A stretch of DNA of 64,000 bases from Panonychus citri (taxonomy: Eukaryota > Arthropoda > Arachnida > Trombidiformes > Tetranychidae), in contig NW_026515545.1 of the NCBI RefSeq assembly GCF_014898815.1, forward strand, positions 1,922,001 through 1,986,000, read 5' to 3'. The position numbers and the translations under genes are program-made. Of the stretch, positions 63,030-64,000 are shown in pieces. Position 1 is the stretch's first letter. Each line of letters opens with the position of its first letter. The notes beneath the pieces were generated by a model. That model saw nothing but the letters and a program-made list of their open reading frames with translations, ran no database searches and was not told the origin of the DNA.

Positions 63030-64000
63030 CCCAATCAACAGTTCGGAGTCAAAATTGAATCAAAAAGATGGCCGAAATGACAACTTTCAATCAATTTTGA
63101 CTCAAACTTTTTTGATCAATTTTTGAACACTTTTTACTCATTTTTGATACAACTATTTCGAATAGTTGAAATCACGGAAATGATAAAATGGAGATCTTTT
63201 TGAATTGGTGCGAATCATAGTCTGATTCGACTTTGATTCAAATATTTTAATTCACAAAAGATTGAATGAAAAGATGTAGAAACAGAATTTCAATATAATT
63301 AAATAGAAATTGAAAGGATTCATCTTCATCTATTTATTATCGAAATGCAGTATATTATTTCAAAGTCAAACATATTTAATGAAAATTAATAATTAGAAAA
63401 TTTATCAAAATTTTTCTCAGAAACAATTTGGATCGAAAATATCAGAAACATTGTCACCATTATCAGCCTCGAAATACTCATCGTCAGTATCATTTTCATC
63501 AACGTCTTTTTCTGAACTTTGATTTTCTTTACTAGTGGTGGCTTGAAAACTATTTTCACGTCGAATATGCGACAAATTTTCTTTTTCTTTTTTGTCTTGT
63601 TTATTTTCTTTCTTTGAAGTAAATTCATCATATTTATTCGAATCAGATTCAATATCAGAGCTACTAGATTTTCTTTCTCGTTTCTTCTGGCCTCCTTTGA
63701 TTGGTTTTCTTCCATCATTTTTCCTTTTCTGACTTGCAATTCCAGAATTCAACGCAGAAATTTCTTTTCCTATTCTCATTCGAATTTGTTTTTCCAAAGC
63801 ATCATTATAATCGTGAATATTGCATTTTCTAAGAATATGTTCTGGGGAAAATAAATTGAAAATTAAATTTCGAAACAGTAAATGACCCAAAGAAGCAAAA
63901 AAAGTAAGTATGAATCAGTTATATTTTCCATACCGATAAATGCCTGAACTCTGTCTTGTCCTCGAATGAAATCAAAATCGCCAACAAGTGGTTTATCGTA
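63030..64000. mobile_element. Second copy of the transposon family, inverted, cut by the window edge
   Basis: The terminus CCCAATCAACAGT starts at 63030. Then GGAGTCAAAATTGA and further GAGTCAA/TTGACTC-like motifs follow to about 63,160, matching the right end of the 28,442-37,990 element read inward. A minus-strand BEN-like gene follows at the equivalent place. The left flank ends in AT rather than TA, so the target duplication cannot be checked without the other end. Confidence 0.7.
63417..64000 (-). CDS. BEN-like transposon accessory protein, C-terminal part
   Basis: Two exons are visible: 64000-63934 (continuing beyond the window) and 63841-63417, with a 92-bp intron (donor GTATGG, acceptor CCCCAG). 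The 164 visible codons start with 'RGQDRVQAFIEHILRKCN', which aligns with 'GHERVRAFFNHLFRKSK' of protein B. The intron is at the identical codon and phase (after the first base of the residue following Ala-Phe-Phe/Ile). After the helical C-terminal end of the BEN-like domain comes a tail of about 110 residues rich in Lys, Ser, Glu and Asp. It represents a diverged member of the family; the upstream part, and whether the copy is intact, lie outside the window. Confidence 0.65.

Overview
This is AT-rich eukaryotic DNA. Genes have short GT-AG introns (about 45-350 bp), and long gene-poor stretches are full of (CT)n/(GA)n and ATC/GAT microsatellites. The recognisable genes are an alpha-catenin, an allatostatin-C/somatostatin-type receptor, TRMT10C/MRPP1 and WDR6. 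They point to a protostome animal, most likely an arthropod. A mite-like chelicerate is my guess, at low confidence. Gene models below were spliced by eye from reading frame and splice sites.

Layout. 1-490: degraded Ty3/gypsy-like pol fragment running off the left edge. About 600-10,497: no gene recognised. 10,498-24,000: gene-dense block holding WDR6 (-), TRMT10C (+), alpha-catenin (+) and the allatostatin-C receptor (-). WDR6 and TRMT10C, both tRNA-modification genes, share a divergent promoter of about 300 bp. 24,000-28,441: no gene recognised. 28,442-37,990: a 9.5-kb DNA transposon that I delimit by its CCCAATCAACA terminal inverted repeats and flanking TA. About 38,000-48,700: gene-poor. 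48,714-51,603: five tRNA-Asn(GTT) genes, four of them in a near-perfect 0.96-kb-arm inverted repeat. About 51,600-58,500: gene-poor. 58,500-61,400: a patch of distinct composition with degraded coding frames. It includes an orphan gene behind a textbook TATA/initiator promoter and a tandem array of E2F-like sites. 63,030-64,000: one end of a second, inverted copy of the transposon family.

The best candidate for an undescribed system is the transposon. It carries a DDE transposase related to the CACTA/EnSpm-like, zinc-knuckle-containing group, interrupted here by two compensating frameshifts. It also carries two divergently transcribed, spliced accessory genes with a BEN-like C-terminal domain, and a small spliced basic protein gene. 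Subterminal repeats are built on GAGTCAA, and a palindrome-rich bidirectional promoter separates the transposase from the accessory genes. The two accessory genes share domain order and an intron position, so they look like an internal duplication. The second copy at the right edge carries a related BEN-like gene with another conserved intron position.

Functionally, WDR6 and TRMT10C act on tRNA (cytosolic wobble ribose methylation; mitochondrial position-9 methylation and RNase P). Alpha-catenin links cadherin-catenin junctions to actin. The receptor is a peptide-hormone GPCR. These four are ordinary host genes; the transposon, tRNA palindrome and 58.5-61.4 kb patch are the accessory parts.
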